DNA of 9,221 nucleotides, from assembly GCA_029933365.1 (NCBI GenBank), contig JAOZOH010000112.1:1-9221 (forward strand), written 5' to 3'. The stretch is from Desulfuromusa sp. (lineage in GTDB: Bacteria; Desulfobacterota; Desulfuromonadia; Desulfuromonadales; Geopsychrobacteraceae). The position numbers and the translations under genes were made by a program. The notes under the pieces were generated by a model. The model ran no database searches, had not been told where the DNA came from, and saw nothing but the letters and a program-made list of their open reading frames with translations. Below, one piece after another: positions 7,315 to 9,221 of the stretch. Positions within the stretch are counted from its first letter, which is position 1. Each line of letters begins with the position of its first letter.

Positions 7315-9141
7315 TCAAGGTTGGTATGGATTGCCTACTTTGAGTCTTTCAAACTCACCGTTAATTTTGAAATAGTCATCATCTGTATAAGCCATTTCTT
7401 TTCGACAATAAATTTCTCCATTAAATGATCTACAGGAGTCATATAATTCAGAAACTTTTTTTTGCTTTAGAATGTCAAATATGTAACCTTTATCAGAGTA
7501 TGAGTCATCATCATAGACATAAAGTAGATGGTCATTAAGCCAGTTTCCACATTTTATGCCTTCAGAAAAATCCCATTTTTTATAATTGTTTTTCACATCA
7601 TATAAAAAAGAATCATCCCCATCGATACATGCCGTACCATTTTTAATAAATATTCTGTCGATGCCGTCCTTATAGTGAAAATCCTTAATGATCTTTCCAG
7701 TACCAAGATCAATGATCTTATCTGAATAATTACCGCCAGTTTCAATATGTGCATAATGTTTGAAACATGTAAGGCTACTGTGTAAGCTAGTGGTACGGAC
7801 TTTTTTGTACTCTGAAATGACTTCATTATTGAAATTCACTAAAGAAACGACAGGATAGTAATACAGTCCGTACCCTATAGTGTAGGAATCATTGCCTAGC
7901 AGGCATTGGCTTTCACCGCAACAAATCTCTTCATGGTTTGGCTCAATAATAACAATGTCTGTGCCCTTGAATTTAGCACCACGCTTCCCAGGATATCCGA
8001 AGATTTCAATTTCACCTTTTCCCATAGCGGATGGAAGGTTCTCCACTTCGATTTTTCGATTATCAAAATTAGAATAAATCCCCCTAAGGTTTTCGTCTGA
8101 ATATTTGTCTAAAGGGTTTGTTGTTACTTTGATTTTATTTGCAAGAAAGTTAATGCGAGTGTTTTCTTTGTCGTGATTAATCTGATGTGGTTGATTTTGT
8201 GCCGAGTCAGTTTCTTCCACCTCCTCTAAAAGATCATCCAGCTGATCTTCAAAAGTTTTTTGTGCATAACTAGATTTATCAATTTCTTCCTGTCTAGTCA
8301 TTTGAGCTGCCATTTCCTGCCGTTCTCTGGTTATTTTAGCTTCAAGCTGACTTTTTTCTTGCTTAAGGCTGGCAGTCTTTTCTTGAACAATGTTTCGTTC
8401 AATTCCTTGCAGATATTCATAAATATATTTATCAATATCACTGGTATCGATATCAACCTTAACGATTTTAAAATCGGACGGGCTTGGTTTTATGTGTCTT
8501 TTTGTGGTGGTAAAATCAGTAAAGTATTGTTTTGCTTGTTGAGCATTCTTGATATTGTTAAAGAGGTCATTCCAGTCGGGGCTACCGGGAACATTGTAGC
8601 TGCGGTATTTTTTGTACAGGTTTTCATCATTCATCAGCTCGTCTCTCGAATAACCAAGGAATGGTATCCAGGCAACTCCAATGTCAAAGACTCTAGCAGC
8701 TCCTCTTTCCATAGCTCTTTGCCCTTTAATATTTTTAAAGAACACAATCTCCATCTTGAATTCCGAGATACGGACTTTTTTGAAGAGTTCGTCTTTATTG
8801 CCAAACATCTGGGACAAAAGGGCCGAATTGTAGGGCGATATTGAGGTTGGTTTATATGCCAGCCAGCCGACGACAACCGGTTCACCCATCAGGGTCGATA
8901 TTTCCCACTTGAAGATGTAGTCAAGGTCAACTTTATAGCCGAACTCGAGGACTCTGGATTTAGGCTCTTTCGCTGCCTCTAATGACTGATTAAGAATGAC
9001 CGTCCGGTAACTGTACGATTTGTTAACTGTCACATTTCCGGTTTTGTAGCCGGTGATTTTAGGTGATTGGGCATAAGCTGGTAATGTGGTCAGCAGCAGA
9101 AATACAGCGGTAGCAAACAGAGATATATTGATTCTTTTCAT
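7315..9141 (-). CDS. Secreted or periplasmic protein of unknown function with coiled coil
   Basis: A 608-residue protein that I do not recognise. It begins with a clean Sec signal peptide: MKR, a hydrophobic core (FATAVFLLLTTL) and a likely cleavage after AYA at residue 24, so it is exported. Residues 25-240 are mixed alpha/beta. A charged coiled coil covers about 245-310 (EKTASLKQEKSQLEAKITR and on to EDQLDDLLEEVEE). From about residue 340 the chain is rich in short strands, Tyr, Asp and Gly, with recurring units such as IDLGTGKIIKDF, SFLYDVKNNYKKWDF and GYIFDILKQKKVSEL, which suggests a beta-propeller. Several cysteines (ICCGESQC and later single ones) could form disulfides in the periplasm. 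The ATG at 9141 has GGAG 9 nt upstream. The 3' half is very AT-rich (about 24% GC in two sampled 60-nt lines against about 42% near the 5' end), which suggests foreign origin or a composite gene. Confidence 0.85.
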   Translation of the reverse strand: MKRINISLFATAVFLLLTTLPAYAQSPKITGYKTGNVTVNKSYSYRTVILNQSLEAAKEPKSRVLEFGYKVDLDYIFKWEISTLMGEPVVVGWLAYKPTSISPYNSALLSQMFGNKDELFKKVRISEFKMEIVFFKNIKGQRAMERGAARVFDIGVAWIPFLGYSRDELMNDENLYKKYRSYNVPGSPDWNDLFNNIKNAQQAKQYFTDFTTTKRHIKPSPSDFKIVKVDIDTSDIDKYIYEYLQGIERNIVQEKTASLKQEKSQLEAKITRERQEMAAQMTRQEEIDKSSYAQKTFEDQLDDLLEEVEETDSAQNQPHQINHDKENTRINFLANKIKVTTNPLDKYSDENLRGIYSNFDNRKIEVENLPSAMGKGEIEIFGYPGKRGAKFKGTDIVIIEPNHEEICCGESQCLLGNDSYTIGYGLYYYPVVSLVNFNNEVISEYKKVRTTSLHSSLTCFKHYAHIETGGNYSDKIIDLGTGKIIKDFHYKDGIDRIFIKNGTACIDGDDSFLYDVKNNYKKWDFSEGIKCGNWLNDHLLYVYDDDSYSDKGYIFDILKQKKVSELYDSCRSFNGEIYCRKEMAYTDDDYFKINGEFERLKVGNPYQP

Positions 9142-9165
9142 TATTTAATTCTCCAGTTTTTGTAG

Positions 9166-9208
9166 CAGGGTAGTGTAACTTCTTTTCTGTAATTTCGATT
9201 CTACCCTG
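9166..9208. promoter_or_regulatory. Inverted repeat enclosing two direct repeats upstream of the secreted-protein gene
   Basis: CAGGGTAG (9166-9173) and CTACCCTG (9201-9208) form a perfect 8-bp inverted repeat with a 27-nt interior. Inside lie two copies of TGTAA[C/T]TTC, at 9174-9182 and 9188-9196, 14 nt apart and matching at eight of nine bases. The element sits 25-67 nt upstream of the ATG at 9141, where a promoter and its regulator sites would be. A T-run follows the right arm on the plus strand, so a plus-strand terminator is an alternative, but the loop is long and no plus-strand gene ends here. Confidence 0.4.
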
Positions 9209-9221
9209 ATTTTTTAGAAAT

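Noticed and set aside
7315..7317. TGA as a selenocysteine codon
   Set aside because: No redox motif surrounds the codon and the following segment is a membrane helix; no SECIS-like hairpin was recognised directly downstream.
8260..8844. Open plus-strand frame of 194 codons rich in Phe, Ile and Ser
   Set aside because: It is the antisense of the Lys/Glu-rich coiled coil and neighbouring part of the secreted protein, which explains its hydrophobic look. It has no family resemblance.
9166..9219. Rho-independent terminator on the plus strand
   Set aside because: The stem is followed by a T-run, but the 27-nt loop is long and no plus-strand gene precedes it, so a regulatory role is at least as likely.

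Overview
The window reads as ordinary bacterial chromosome of moderate GC on the left (about 4.7 kb of tightly packed housekeeping and accessory genes) joined to a progressively AT-richer right part. The gene content best fits a Deltaproteobacterium of the Desulfuromonadales / Desulfobacterota type: a stand-alone FapA (DUF342) protein, a DUF2288 gene overlapping a uracil-DNA-glycosylase-like gene, and a HemY-type protoporphyrinogen oxidase beside a small TPR protein. This placement is inferred from protein character only. There are no rRNA or tRNA genes to confirm it.

Left part (1-2061, + strand): a 149-residue TPR-like protein, then an intergenic region with a good sigma70-like promoter, then the FAD enzyme HemG/HemY of heme biosynthesis. 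A FapA-family gene (2097-3626, - strand) converges on hemG. It is read from a promoter whose extended -10 is covered by a perfect 8-bp inverted repeat, which looks like an operator.

Middle (3789-5390, + strand): three genes joined by overlaps, with their own ribosome binding sites. They are DUF2288, a uracil-DNA-glycosylase superfamily protein and a LysE/RhtB exporter, and they almost certainly form one transcript. A 559-residue KAP-like P-loop NTPase follows 17 nt downstream (5408-7087) and may be read from the same transcript.

Right part (6982-9141, - strand): a secreted 608-residue protein that I do not recognise (signal peptide, coiled coil, repeat-like beta-rich C-terminal half). A single TGA separates it from a 106-residue membrane-protein frame in the same reading frame. 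That small frame then runs 106 nt into the 3' end of the NTPase gene on the opposite strand. Base composition changes sharply across this junction: about 52% GC over 7081-7260 against about 24% in sampled lines of the neighbouring secreted-protein gene. The junction looks like a recombination scar or an unusual overlapping arrangement, and it is the most interesting place in the window.

No insertion sequences, integrases, CRISPR arrays, tRNAs or rRNAs are visible. No stretch longer than 300 bases lacks a gene.
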